A stretch of 64,000 nt of DNA from Lineus longissimus (lineage: Eukaryota; Nemertea; Pilidiophora; Heteronemertea; Lineidae). A program made the position numbers and the translations under genes. The DNA is taken from the NCBI RefSeq assembly GCF_910592395.1, contig NC_088311.1:20400501-20464500 (forward strand), written 5' to 3'. Below the pieces are notes generated by a model. It was not told the DNA's origin. It saw only the letters and a program-made list of their open reading frames with translations, and ran no database searches. The stretch's first letter is position 1; each line of letters begins with the position of its first letter. Below, in pieces: positions 34,201 to 46,959 of this stretch.

Positions 34201-35608
34201 CAATGTTATCACTAATATCAAAGTATCTAAATTGACCACTGCAAGGGTGGAATCTTAAACATGGGCCTCGACTGTAAAAGGAGACTGTGCACAGATCACC
34301 TGTCATTCACTCCTTCAGCAACTGGTAGAGAGGTTCTCCAAATTTAACATAGGCCCAGCTTTAAGTGAGGATAGAGGAAAAGGCGACTTCAGCACATGTC
34401 ATCTTTGAAAGTGACCAAGAATGATGTGACATTGGAAATATCTTTGAAACAGACATTGAGAACCCAATCCTGCCCTTGGCAACAGAATGACTCATTTAAA
34501 TTTTAGTTTTTAAGACATACAAGTACGTACCTGCCATATGTGTATTTTTTCTGATATACCCGCAACACAATAATGTCCGTCAGGACTGACTGCCAGTGAG
34601 GAGACTTTGCCAGGACATACAATCTTCTGTTGATCCTAAGATAAAAGGGGTAAAGAGGGGTAAAGACTATGATGTAAGATTTTAAAAAGGCCCACTCTGT
34701 TCATTTAAAAAGTGAATTTGAATTGAAAATTGGACAGAATTTTAACTAGCACATATTCCACTCCTGGATCAAAGAAAGATGCTCACTTTCCGATGAAGCG
34801 TCCAGACATGAAGTAAAGGTTTATTGTTTACAGCTGACATTAGGTATTCTCCATTGACGACGCATAATGTCCTTGAACTGCTGGTGTCTCCTTTGAAGGT
34901 TGAAAGCGCTGTGCCAGTGTTTGCATCCCACACGCAAGTATTCCACATCTGTCCTGTCACATCGCTTGTAAGGATTACCTTAAATGAAACAAGAGGATTT
35001 TTTCATGATCTGGCTAGACAATTAATACTCTTTGTCAATCTTCTCACGTCCTGCTGAATTGTGTGGTGGTACAACAAAGCAGCAGCATTGTAGTTTTGTT
35101 TGTTGTGCCTATATTTAGGTTTTTTTGGTTCAAATACGTGTGCAGTGAGTAAGAGTATGTCGCACTCCCACTCAGCTCAGGAGTGGAGAGGCTCAGCCTC
35201 AGGATGACCATCCATGACAGCCAAAATGATGCCAAACCCCGACGGGGTGACAAGTCACGTCTTTATTGCACAAGTACAAGCAGGATTTTGGTCTGGGATG
35301 TTACGTCACGAGCACAGAACGCTATTTGTGAAGAAATAGGACATTTTAAAAAATTGTCCGAAATTAGAACATCCATTCGATCGACACTAATTTAGCTCCC
35401 GCGGTACGGTACTCCGTTTATCGGACGAAACTACTTTTATCATAACAAACGAAAGAAAGGCGATGACGACTTGACACATAGTATTTCTTATTCTAGATAA
35501 TGTCAGCTATACAAAATACTGTTATTTTGTCCATTTGGGGTATTCACTGCCTCTAAAAACGCAATTTTAAAGTTCACGTGGAATTTTTACCTCCATGGGC
35601 GCAGCCAT
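31059..35608 (-). CDS. WDR18: WDR18, WD40 protein of the rixosome / 60S maturation complex
   Basis: Ortholog of human WDR18 (yeast Ipi3), which with PELP1 and TEX10 supports ITS2 processing and 60S ribosome maturation in the nucleus. Exons in transcript order: 35608-35591, 34978-34787, 34635-34531, 34179-34046, 33623-33479, 33210-33067, 32935-32743, 32527-32355, 31513-31457 and a final exon about 31228-31059. The first nine are in phase (387 codons). Recognisable segments: MAAPME start, [81 protein letters not shown] and [13 protein letters not shown]. These follow the human protein blade by blade. The tenth exon encodes a coiled coil ([15 protein letters not shown]), but its frame is joined only with difficulty. 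Total is about 440 residues, as in human. Confidence 0.93.
31579..32016. repeat. 27-bp minisatellite, about 16 copies, in a WDR18 intron
   Basis: Near-identical 27-bp units containing tataactttggagtgaggt and tctctgga. A few copies carry single changes (ttccctgga, tttagagtg). Because 27 is divisible by three, both strands read through as 9-residue peptide repeats, which explains the long ORFs here. It lies between the exons at 31457-31513 and 32355-32527. Confidence 0.97.
32164..32325. mobile_element. TIR element copy 2 (cagtggaacctctctatt family)
   Basis: Begins cagtggaacctctctattga and ends caatagagaggttcaactg, inverted ends about 20 bp long. It lies in the same WDR18 intron as the 27-bp array. 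Same family as 1859-2025. Confidence 0.75.
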
Positions 35609-36044
35609 CTTGAAAAAGTCTGTCGCAAGTCTTTCCGAATGTCGAAAATTTCAGTGTACATTTTTGCGTACATCAAATTTTCTGGTTAAGAGCGCTTGCG
35701 GAGGATTAACCCTGTTGCGATGCAAAACAACATTCTTTTTCCCGTCAAAAAGTTTGTAAATATACTTATTTCTGCCTTGAATAAAGGAAATATGATGCTG
35801 AGTTTTGAAACATAAGATCTCGATGTTGTAGTATTTGCTGAAATCAGTCGATGATTCATATTATTTATTGCTTTTGATCAGAATTCAATATTTTAAGAAG
35901 TGCATCCATGTACAGTATTATTATCTGAAAATGTCCAGACTATCGCCTAGAAAGGTATTTTGGTGATCTATTGAAACTATTTTAATCTTTTTTTTCTTTA
36001 TTATTTGCAGATTATTTGTTATGAATCATTGAGCACCATCTGAT
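35609..36044. promoter_or_regulatory. Bidirectional intergenic promoter region, WDR18 / CCDC78
   Basis: The two start codons are 436 bp apart and divergent, so both promoters and 5' untranslated regions must lie here. On the WDR18 side the start codon is embedded in caagATGGCtgc (35612-35601), a YY1-like element typical of TATA-less housekeeping promoters. On the CCDC78 side an acceptor ending ttatttgcag at 36010 indicates a noncoding first exon and a 5' intron. No TATA box is convincing. Confidence 0.6.
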
Positions 36045-38354
36045 ATGAATATCGATGTTCTGGGGCGGATTAGGCCCACCCTTCATGGTGAGGGGGCATA
36101 CTCCCTTGAAGTGGACAGTCACCACAAACTCTCTACTGGTCATGGAGGTTCATACTTTAGGTGAGGTTATTTAAGTTGCATTGTAAAAAATTACTGGGTT
36201 TGTCATGCTGTTCTTTTCTGCTTTGATACAAAAGTTAATGAAACTAAGACTTAAATTAAAACTGTGAAGTCTGACAGTCTATTTTTTCTCCTTCTAGTTT
36301 CCTCACCCTATACAAGAGAGACTCCACCAACTTTGAAATCTACAAGAAATCTGTTGACCCACTTGTGGACTTATTTATTGCTGGATACAACACAAGTTTT
36401 ATGGTGATTGGTGAGACTGGGTCTGGCAAGTCATTCACTCTGGGCGGGGAGAGCTCTAATAAGTCTGGTCTGATCCCTATCACCATTGACCAGTTGTTCC
36501 AGAGAGTCAAGACAGGTGAGAATAACAATAAAATACTGTTTAACTGTTAGTTACTGTTAGAGCACCCAGACAGATTTTGTTGCCAACACGAACAATCTAA
36601 AACAAAACCTGATGTGTTTTTATTTTGAATTGTAAGAACAGCACAAATGTCGCATACGAATTCTCCCGTTATATCTCTTTTAATGTTTGCTTTTCAGACG
36701 AGCGCTACCTGTATGATAATCGCATGAATGACGAGCCGTCCAGCATCCACATGCAGATGATTGAGGTGTATAACGACCAAGTCCGAGATCTCCTGACTGT
36801 CCCCAGGAGTTCAAATGACTTCATTGACCTTGCTGAGACTGCTGAGAAAGGGGTTCATCCCAGGGTAAGTACAAGTGGATTAAGTTCATTATGTCAGTAG
36901 ATTTTGACCTTAAAACAATTCACAATGTTTATTTTGGCAGAAAATAAGTAAATTCCCGATATTGATTTTTGCAAGAAGTGTTTTTTCAAAAAATGCTGGG
37001 AAATAAAACGCCCTTCAAAATTTAGCTGTTTTCAGTAATGGCGCTTCATCAAAAATATACAAGACTCACTTATATATTTTTGGCTTCATGCATATCATTC
37101 TCTTGCAGCATTGCAGCAGTATTGCCGTTAAACGAGCCAATGATGCCACCACTCTCTTCAGACAGGGGTGGGGAAGAAAAACGGAGGCCTACACAGACTT
37201 TGGACCAGCGAATAACTATGCTGCGGTGATTACGACGTTTGAACTAGAATTGGTAAGCTATCTTTTGGTGTTAATGTCAGTTTAATACATCGTAATCATC
37301 CTTTGCTAATGACCTATGAGGACATGGCAACACTTCCTATTGACCTGTGAAGATATGATAGCATTTTCTCATGACCAGACCTACATAGTTATGTAAACAC
37401 TTCCTTATGACCTACGAATACTGACTTCAACAATGTATTTTTGTTAAAAATTTGAATATTGAGTTGAGACCGTGTGAGCGTGTAGCTCATTATTTGCTCT
37501 TTAGATAATATTTGGGCGATTTGTACTGTAGGAGGAAACTTACGCTGTTGAAAGAAGTCTTGTAATTCTCTTTGATTTCAGCAAACAAAAGACGATCCAT
37601 TCCCTCACAAATCCAGAATGACTTTCATAGAAATGCCAGGATTGGAAAAGCTTGGTGAGAATCCAGACGAGATGCGTCTTCGTGAGGGACCCATCCTGAA
37701 TCGTGGTATTGGGAGCTTTGGGAGTGTTGTCAGGCAGCTGGCAGCTGTGCCATCTCCAAACAGAGCAATCAACTACAGGTAATAAACCCTGTTTTATGAT
37801 TGAGAGAATTGTTGTCTAAACTTTAAAATGTCTTTATAGACAATACATCTGCCTTTTTTGCAAGTACATGTAGCTCTAATCTCTAATTCATTCCTGTTAG
37901 AGTTCAACTGTTAAATGAGCCCTTAATAGTATAGCAGCTCCTTAGCATCCTCTCGAAATATTCTGATATGACGAATCGCTTTGACTTGAGCGAGGACCTG
38001 TCCATGAAAAAGTGCTACATAAGAGTCGGACTTCAACTTCTCTTTGAGACAGAGACTTAGGAATGTTGATGAGCCATGCTGAGGTTGACTCGATAAATTA
38101 TGATATTTTTGCATGCTCTGGCATTTGACTAGGGGATGTTGACAAGTGATGTCTAAAATCCATGAATTCTACATTTCAGTGAATCAAAACTGACCCAGCT
38201 GCTACAAGAAGAGTTAGGCGGTAACTGTAAAACCAGAGTGATGCTGTGTGTGAAACCGAACCCAGATCCAAGAAATCTCGGCACTCAGTTTAAGCTGTGC
38301 AGTGATATGAGTCAGGTCAAGAACTTCCCGATACGGAATGATAGTTTTGCACAG
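36045..38354 (+). CDS. CCDC78: Kinesin-motor-like domain of CCDC78 with eroded switches
   Basis: Six exons encode the fold. The P-loop is GETGSGKS (canonical GQTGxGKT/S), preceded by FIAGYNTSFMVI. MQMIEVYNDQVRDLL matches the kinesin EIYNExxxDLL strand, and NYSESKLTQLLQEELGGNCK matches the YRDSKLTRLLQDSLGGN helix. Switch I (N..SSRSH) is replaced by GPANNYAAVITTFELEL. Switch II (DLAGSE) is replaced by FIEMPGLEKLG, although REGPILNRGIGSFGSV keeps the following helix. ATP may bind, but normal hydrolysis-coupled motility is unlikely. This is seen in the sequence; the functional reading is inference. Confidence 0.85.
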
Positions 38355-41300
38355 GTAGGTTAGAAGTGTTCTCACCAAGTGAGGTGGCCTACTACTGTAT
38401 AAACCTGTGCAATTTTCAAAAAAAGACACAATTTTTATTTTGATGTTTTGGTACAACCACCCTGGAGAATCAATTTCCTAGATTGCCGATAAAATTTCCT
38501 TCTGACTGCTGATTCAGTTATCCAAATTCATCATAATTTTCTCCGTTTCAAACATGGCATGAACTTTTGCATGTTAAGTGTCTTGCCCAAGGACATATGA
38601 AGAAGGAGGTCAGCCAACTAGAACCTTTTATTTCTTGACATTTCATATCGTCTCAAAACTGTGATTTGAAAGACGTGATTTTCAAACTTTTCCTTGTCTT
38701 TGTTTGTGTTTGACAAGCTTGTGACACTGATGTGCACTGATGCGAAGCATTCAATTCGATTCTTTCTTTGCCGCAATTTTGTTGATTTACCCTTAGACAA
38801 CCTGTAGTGAATTCCATTACCAGTCAAAGACTACTCTCAGTAAAATTGTATCGAGCATTAAATAGTTTTCTAAACCAGACAGCTAAAGTCATTTTGTGTT
38901 TCTTCAATTGAAACAACTTCTGTTATGTTGAAAGACTGTCGAGGCTTAAGCATATGTAAAGTACACTTCAATAACCTCAGAACATTTCACAAAATTCAAA
39001 CACTGATTCAAGGTAACAGCAGGTTTTTGAAAGTGAGCAGTTCTTCTCTAGCAGTTTTGTTATCCCCTCTTTAGCAATTGCTAACCCAGCAGCGGGCGCA
39101 GATCATTGACCTAAAGCGCCAGCTTGGTGTGAATACGACGACGTCACGAGTCCCAGACAAGGCTGTACGTGGCAGTGAGGATATGAGGAAGTTGCAGACA
39201 GACAATGTGAGTTTATTTTTGGTGAAAATTCCACTTCAATTATGTGCAATTTAGAGAATCAGAGAGAGGGCGACTGTCATCATAGTGGCCTTTACTCCCC
39301 CAGGTGGTACCAATATCAGGTTTAGCTCATGGACTATTTTCTCTGGGCTCACATACCCTCTCAATAGGATCATTTCTTCAGCTCAGTGAAAACTCTGACT
39401 ACACTTGAATCATCTTGGCAAGGTGATTTGTAATCGAACGTCTGTAAAAATGTTTTTTTCAATGGAATTTGGCTCAAAGATTAGGGTTCTGTCATGGTTA
39501 TATTTCAAAATTCATTATTAGAAAAACGCTAAATGACACAGGTTGACGTTGTGTGTCACAAAAGACATGTAACATGTGACGCCTGTGCTTAACCTCCCAT
39601 TCCTGAAACTTTGGCTTAACTAGCCTGTATGTGTCAAAGAAGAAATATGAATAAAGCCCTCCTATTCATCCACCATGAATTATTTTCATAGCTGCAACTA
39701 CGGGACAAAAACGAGCGCCTGCATTATCGTCTTGATCAAATCCAGGATAAGTTCGGTCTGATGGCGCAGAATAAGACCGACCTCTCCGGCCAGCTTCTCA
39801 TGACGGAGGAGGAGAAGCTAAAGGTCTCCAAGACCCTCGTCGAGATGCAGATTGAAAACAACAAACTCCTCGAGGAAATGGAGGCGATAAGATTTGAACT
39901 CACAAACAAGGTATGAGATTTTGCGAATATGTTGATGAATATTTTAAGAGGACAAGTAAATGCTTTTGCTGAAAAGAAACATTTACTAATCTTTGTTGAT
40001 TTCACCCAATGTCTGCTCTGTGATCAGGCTGAGTCTCAATTTGTAATTAACTAATGGGTGTCTGTTGGATGAGACTGGCTTGCCTTGAAAAAATCAAAAT
40101 GAAAATGGTCGCAAACATTTACACAGTCTGCAGTATAATAATCTCACTGTATATGCCATGACTGCAAGGTGAGCATGTGAACTTGCGTCATGATGTCATG
40201 AAACTGCAAAACCAGCCCATCGCCAAAAAAAGGTGCATCATGGTGAAGAGGTTAATGGTGATATCAAATGATTACTCTTTCAGATTCTTCAGCTCGAGAG
40301 TGACCTGATGGAGCGAGAGGTCGAGAGAGACAAGTACATCAAAACCGCAAACAATGCTCGTGAAAAGCTTGAGGAGATCGAGAGAGAGAGAAAGGACTTG
40401 GCGGATGAGTATGTCTCCCTCAAAACAAACTACCTGGCACAGACCAAGGATCATAAATTTATGGTGAGTCAGCTGAACAATATCACATTTACCGGCAGCA
40501 TACAATAAACACTCATATGAGCGAATGCAGCAGGGAAGAAGCATTTTCTGTTTATGCAGTGGAAGATTTGCATTAGAAAAGCAAGTAGCTTTTCCTGAGA
40601 AGATTTTGCTTCGCGGTATAAAATATCATTACACGATGAACCTTATTCTAATCTAAGCCAACACCTGATTATATTTCAGACTGCAAAAGTAGAGGAGCTT
40701 AGCATGGAGCTGCTGAATCTAGTAAACGCCAAAGCCCTGCTGATGAGACAACTCCAGAATCTTGGCCGAGCGAAGGAGTTTGCTGGCGATCCTGACAGGG
40801 AGATTGAGAGGATCAAGGCGATGGTTGACAGGTCAATCTCTGCACGATACAAGGTAGGGGAAATACACGTACTTAGATATCGTTCAACCCAATTTGAGCA
40901 GTCATATGTGGAGTCGAGCATATGACACCTACTTCTTACATTTCACCCAGAACTTAGGGAAAGGTTGAAAAATATTTGACGAAAAATTATTCAAATTGAT
41001 CGTTTGAACAGTTTTTCTGCAATTTATTCCAAGTAGTTCTCAGATTTTGTAGACTATATTGGTATGTACTCATCTAAAGCCTTCAATGTGAAGTGAACTG
41101 GCAAATGGATAGGTCTTCTGCTATCCAAATAAAGTGGCTAACACAAGGTTTCAAGCAAATCTTTTCTTTGTCATGTGAAAGAATTGACCCCATAGGCCTA
41201 TCTTGCCAAAGGTGATGTGTGTGATAATATTTGCACAAGATTATCCTAATTGCTTTTAAAAAGTCTTGTCTGATACCAGAGAGTGCCTGTTGATCCTACA

Positions 41301-44300
41301 TTCAAATGTGAATACTTATGGTAATTGAGGGATTATCTCGAGATGTATGCGAATTATTAACATATGCATGGCTCATTCAGACACTCTAGTTTCATGATCT
41401 AAGACCGGTTCATAATATTAAAGAAATGGGAGAGATTGTACACTTGGTCATACGATGCCATTTAAAATGTTCAATTCGGTTAGGCAATGGGTTGGCGACA
41501 CCAAGTTGTCCAATGGTGATGACGTTGTATACCGACTCAACCTTTGTTTCGATTTTGTAGTAAATATCAAGCGGTCTTAGATTGGTGAAACTAGAGTATC
41601 TTTAGTTTGCCATGTATGTGGAAATGAACATATGTGCATAGCTACGTCTTGTTCTGCTTGGCATGAGTTGTCTTGAAATACACATGCTCTCTGAGGCTTG
41701 ACTTCTCATAACTCTATATGGAGCCGTCGTTGCCTCAATATCTTTATGACGACATACTGGATCACTTCTTTTTGGTTAGTACATGTTGTTGTATAGTAAT
41801 TCAGAAATGCAATCTCGCAAGCCTTGTGTATGTTTTACAAGCTGTATTCCTCAGCGGGGTGTCAAATTAAATCAACAGGTTAATCTTTCTTTTTGTTGAT
41901 AAATTGCATTTTGTGTTGATGTACATGTATGAGTAACGATTTACATTGTACATTGTTTAACTTTTCTTTTTCAAAGTTTTGGATTTATTATGGATAAAAG
42001 TGTCTTTGTATGTTGGTTCCTAGTATTTTGGATAGTGGTAGAAGAAGTGTTTAGCTCTGTAGTGGTGATGAAGTTCTATATCACTGTTTTATCGTGACGT
42101 CTTTTTATCGCTGTTTTTTATTGGAAATAAATGTTATGTCAGTGTTAGTGATTTCATAAAATGTCACCGGCAATGATAATGATAATGATAATAGGACTCC
42201 AGCTAGCAGTCACAGGACTTCTGAAATAGGCTTCTGCAAAAAAACCTTTGTGGTAAATTTCTCGATTAAGAAAAAAAATCATTTTGATTCTGATACATTT
42301 ATGTTTATAAATTTTTGATGGTGACTAGAAAATTGAACGATATTGTATATTTCCAGCCTGACGCATATCGACCAAGTCAGCGGGAGAAAGACGATGTTGA
42401 AAACAAGGTAGGCCTTATAAATACTGTGTCAACTCAATTAAGCCAGTTCAAAGGATACCTGTACAAATGCCTATTTGTGACTCGCTCTACCAAAACTAGG
42501 CTCTTGTCGCATCTGAACTTGACAGGTTGATACGGACTTGTTATTCATTTCCCTACTGTAGACCTTTTGTGAAATCTATTACAAACTGATTTGGTCACAT
42601 TTCACAAAAGGTCTACAATAGGGAAATGAACAACAAGTCCGTATCAACCTGTCAAGTTCAGATGCGACAAGCGCCTAGTTTTGGTAGAGCGGGTCACATT
42701 TTACATGTCACATTATCTCATCCAGCTTAATAGCATCAACACAGTGTATGATGTTTCTTCAATTCATTCTTGTTTCTTGTTTTTCTACAAGCTTGGGAAT
42801 AGACAATAAAACAAGCCTCGCACATTCTCAGGCCTCCTTGAATTTGAGCATAAGGATACAACATGACCTGTAGCATTGGCACATGACGGGTGATGGAGGC
42901 TCCATGTGTTCACAGTACATGCATTACCATATTTGGTATGGTGACATAAAAAACTGTTTCTTGTATTTCAGTTATTTGGTTTGAACCAGACGAGACTTGA
43001 TGCGGAGACTGCGAGAATGAGGAACGAATATGATGATACTCAGAAAAAGCTGGAGGCAAAAATGTGAGTCAGATTGCGATTGATCCACTCACTCTTATAC
43101 TAACTTTACTTGTAACGCAAAGTCACTTTTAGAGTATGTTATAACACGAGTGCTTGAGCATTTTGATTGAAGAGGTACAGAAGGTTTTATGACTTGAAAA
43201 AAACTTTAAATAAGATGGTGTTGCATTTTGCATTCTTATGTGCCGACAGTGGCACAATCATGATGTCTTTGTAGTTTCAGAAAGATAAAGCAGCTCCTCA
43301 AAGAAGACTTCATTGTATTTTTTACATGTTTTGACTCGTTCTTCACCCTTACAGCCTGAGCCTTGGAAACGAGTTGACAGAGTTACGACAGCTCTGTAGA
43401 GAGAGGCAGCAGAAGATATCTGAACTGAATGCTGTGAGTATACACATTTATCGATATACATCTATAGCGGAACCTCTCTGTTGAGGACACCCTTGGAACT
43501 GACCAGTGCTGTCCCTAATAGGTGTCCTGATTAGAGAGGTCAAAGTGAATGGACTTAGTAATTTGGGTCCATAACTAGTGTCCTTAAAAGAGAGGGTGTC
43601 CTTAGAGAAGTGTCACCTGAAGGAAGTTCCACCTTGCATATGTCATTCTTGACTGGACCAACATTTGTTGTCAGTTGCATACTGAAAACATCATACACAT
43701 CATAACATTCTTGGAACTTGACTTCAGATGTAGAAGACCGGGTCTGTTATATTGTGGAAGCTGATAAACAACTAAAGTGAAACCACCCTAAGCACCTCTC
43801 TAATAAGGACACTAGTCTTTGTCCCAGAATGGTTGTTTCCATTCAATTTGACCTCCCTATTAAGGACAGTAGTTCTCAGCCCCAAGGGTGTCCTTAATAG
43901 AAGGGTTCAACTGAAATATAAATGTCAATTTTCAGCGTATTTGCCTGCTTGATACTAAACTGCACTACAGTATTATTAATTTCTATTTGCATGTGCCACA
44001 AGACAATACAGTGAATGTAAACAGTGCAGACCTTCTAGTTCATTCTAAAATGGTTAGTTGGTTGCCCAGGACACTCATGAAAATATTCTAACCATTTTTT
44101 GACGGTTTTTGCAGCAACTAATCACATCAAGAAGCGAAACTGAAGACCTAAAACACGAGAATAACCGTCTTCAAAACAAGATGAAGGAGGTCAACGATGA
44201 CTATAAATCACGACTGCATAAATGGGTCGAGGACATCGCTGTAAGTGTTGCAGGCATTTTGTTAATAGCTACGAGCCCTTTGATGAAGGGTTGTTGGAGA

Positions 44301-46959
44301 GGAGAAGTGGAAACATCAGCAACTGTCACATCTGAGGTCCTGGCATGATTCCTGGTCAGTCCTTACACTCATGTGACAAGAGAGAGTGACTCTTTTTGAC
44401 AGCCTAGCTCTTCTCTGGGGTCTTCGGTTTCCTCCTACTTAATTACAATCACCCAATATTGTTTACAGAGGAAAGAAGGTCGTAGCTGACACTCAGCTCT
44501 CAACTCAATATCCTTAACCCTTTGATTACATAATAAACATAGTGACTCACTTGGATTGTACATTGTAAGAACAGGATGACTTTGCATCAACAAAATGACT
44601 TGCATCTTTCATATCTTTTTAAAATAGGATTATGTGGATACTGGAGCTGGTATGCCTGGGAAACATGCCTCGCCGGAGAAATATCGAGAATATGTGAATA
44701 ACATGATGAAGGATATGAAGAAGGCGCATCGATTCCGGGAAGAACAGCTCAGCCATGCTGCCGCGGGATTCAGGAAAAAGGCAATCGAAACAGTCAAGAA
44801 GCATGAGCAGCTTCTGGTGGCTTACAGGTCAGTGGGAAATGAGCATGCCTTTTAGTTCCCCTTGGGCTGGGTTTACATAGGATTCATGTTGTCCCATGAA
44901 CTATGTCACTCTTTGGGTTTACATATGATTCATGTTGTCACATGAACTATGCCACTCTTGGGTTTACATAGGATTTATGTTGTCACATGAGCTATGTCTT
45001 TGGGTTTACATAGGATTCATGTTGTTACATGTCCGTTTTTCGCTCCCTGGGTTGACACAGAATTAATTGTGTTTTGTTTCACATGAAAATGACATGACAT
45101 GACGAGAGTGAAAAGTGACGCTTGTGACGTCTGTTAAGCCAACTTTTTGCAGGTGACTTGTTTGTTCTTTCAGAAATCTACAACAAGAGATCCAGGCCCG
45201 AGGCATCCGTGACATCGACCTGGGGCCAGAAGACACCTATCTTCAGATTTTGGATGGAGAATTGCTATCGAGCCAACAGAAAGAGGTGCACAGACTAAAG
45301 CAGGCTCTGACCAAGGCAGAGACTGAGATAGAGAGTTTGAGACTACGGGTAAGTGCTGGTGAAAATTGTATCTTCATTTATACTGAGTTCCTAATAGGGA
45401 GGAGACGGGATTTCGAAAAAACAGCCTATTGTAAAATTTAATTGGTTTGAAATTGTTTTTCCCTGCTTTTTGTCATTCAAGTCTCTTCTTGTTTGGAAAC
45501 CTTTTATGTGACATAATGAAGCGATGTAGGACCGAACTTTAAATCTTGTGCCACCCTCATCATCATCTTAATAGTCTCCAACTGAGCAATGGAATGCATC
45601 AGACGTTTAATATGTCCACGAATGATCAGGGAGTGCTTTCTGAAACTTAAACTTGTAACAAACTTTTAAGTGGTGTTACGACCATATTGATCCTACCCAG
45701 CCCTTTATTTGATTCTGTCTTCCTTTACAGCTCAGCCTGAAAGAAGCTCCAGAAGTGACTCGAAGAAAAGAACCACAGCTATTGGATGAGTAAGTCCTAA
45801 TGAAGTGACGATACTTAACCACTTCAGTTACTTAAACTAAAACCACTTCCAAGTCTGCCTCCGTGCATCCGCTGCACACAGTGCATGGCAGACTCTACAA
45901 GCTCCTGGAGAGACTAGGGCACCACCCAACTGCTTCCTGCAAATGTTGACTTGGCAACCAAACACAACAGTCACATTTTGCAGGACTGTCTGTTGATGAA
46001 TAAAAGACAAGATTTTTGGGTGAAGCCAAAGTGACTGCAAACTTGGGGGACTACCGAAGACCTGCATCAACCATATACATGTAGTTGATACCAGATTATA
46101 AACCCCTACTTTAACTTCACTACAACCAGTGTCTGAAATCAAACCAACAGTGTTTATAGATAACAATTCAGATACCTTAAACCACTAACCCAAGTGCATG
46201 TTTTACGCTTGTACATCTTGGCTCTGCGCTCTTGTGCATTGTGACTCAGTTTATTATATGTTTGCTCAATTTGGCTCTTGTTTTTTGCAGCCGACGAGGT
46301 GGCAGCCCTCAGACAGAAAAGATGCAGGACTTGAGGAAGCAGCTGCGAGAATTCACACTGAACACACAGCAAGAGTTGGAAGCTGAGCGCAATAACTTAA
46401 TGACCGAGAATATCGTGCTGAGAGAGCAATTGAAGGAAAGCCAGGAATACATCGATAAGCACCTTGTAAAGTGAGTGTCGTCAAAGTTGTGAAATTGTTG
46501 GTTCAAAGCATCTATTAGAATACTAGAAATATAGATTTACAAGTTGACTGGACTGGGAATCGCAGCACAGATCTTTAGATTGCTTTCCACTGCTCTACAA
46601 GTTGAGCTGTTTATATAGAGGCCTTGCAGGAGAGGTCATCACATCAAAAGGCGCTGTTTTTGACGTCAAATCTACATTATTGGCCCATGCGGTAAACTTT
46701 GTACTTTGTCATCAGTGCAACAATGTGGCAGGGTCTACTGAGACACTGTCATCACGCGGCAAACTTTGTTGGCGACGTCTGTGCGGACACTTTGAGCGTT
46801 GATTCTATTTTCGCTAATCTGATCGTGTTTTCTCGCTGCAGGTATAAACAAGAGATTGTACGTCTTCGAGGTCTTCTTGGCATGGATACTGAAGGTCACA
46901 TGACGTCCATGTCGGGGGCTGCAGCGTACGATAAGCTAAAGAACAATCGCAGGAGATGA
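36045..46959 (+). CDS. CCDC78: CCDC78, long form with N-terminal kinesin-like domain
   Basis: Ortholog of human CCDC78, a deuterosome/centriole-amplification protein of multiciliated cells. Nineteen coding exons: 36045-36160, 36298-36515, 36698-36864, 37109-37252, 37582-37778, 38180-38354, 39075-39206, 39692-39910, 40284-40463, 40680-40853, 42357-42407, 42972-43063, 43355-43433, 44115-44240, 44628-44827, 45174-45348, 45731-45789, 46291-46470, 46842-46959. All are in phase: 2802 nt, 933 residues. Residues 1-320 form a kinesin-motor-like domain; the rest is coiled coil. C-terminal blocks match human CCDC78 by eye: VSKTLVEMQIENNKLLEE, RFREEQLSHAAAGFRKKAI, HEQLLVAYR and YKQEIVRLRGL. Human CCDC78 (438 residues) lacks the motor part. 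AATAAA is at 46979. Confidence 0.9.
40854..42356 (+). other. Long CCDC78 intron
   Basis: AT-rich intron of 1.5 kb. A short (gataat)n stretch occurs near 42168-42192. No other features were recognised. Confidence 0.5.
42476..42698. repeat. Large near-perfect palindrome, about 100-bp arms, in CCDC78 intron
   Basis: Arm 42476-42575 (starts tgtgactcgctctaccaaaa) is almost exactly the reverse complement of 42599-42698 (ends ttttggtagagcgggtcaca), with a spacer of about 23 bp. Differences are a few substitutions or single-base indels. Transcribed RNA would form a long hairpin. Typical of a foldback transposon. Confidence 0.92.
43466..43913. mobile_element. TIR element copies 3 and 4 in CCDC78 intron
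   Basis: Two adjacent relatives of the 1859-2025 element. Copy 3 (43466-43620) starts gcggaacctctctgttgagg and ends in an imperfect inverted end. Copy 4 (about 43774-43913) ends gtgtccttaatagaagggtt-caactg. Both share the internal words ggacactagt and caatttgacc with copy 1. Confidence 0.7.
44870..45035. repeat. Tandem repeat in CCDC78 intron, four copies of about 40-65 bp
   Basis: Unit gggtttacataggattcatg-ttgtcacatgaactatg, with four copies starting near 44870, 44917, 44960 and 45002. The spacer between units varies (cactctttg, ccactctt, tctt). Confidence 0.85.
46545..46620 (-). repeat. tRNA-like relic (tRNA-derived SINE head or pseudogene)
   Basis: On the minus strand the order is agctcaacttgtagagcagt, then aatctaaagatc, then gctgcgattcccagtcc. 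This resembles a D arm and A box, an anticodon region and a T arm (box B GGTTCGATTCC with two mismatches). The acceptor stem does not pair, so it is not a working tRNA gene. It lies in the last CCDC78 intron. Confidence 0.45.

Noticed and set aside
46545-46620. Functional tRNA gene
   Set aside because: D-arm-like and T-arm-like words are present, but the acceptor stem does not pair and box B has mismatches. Kept only as a relic.
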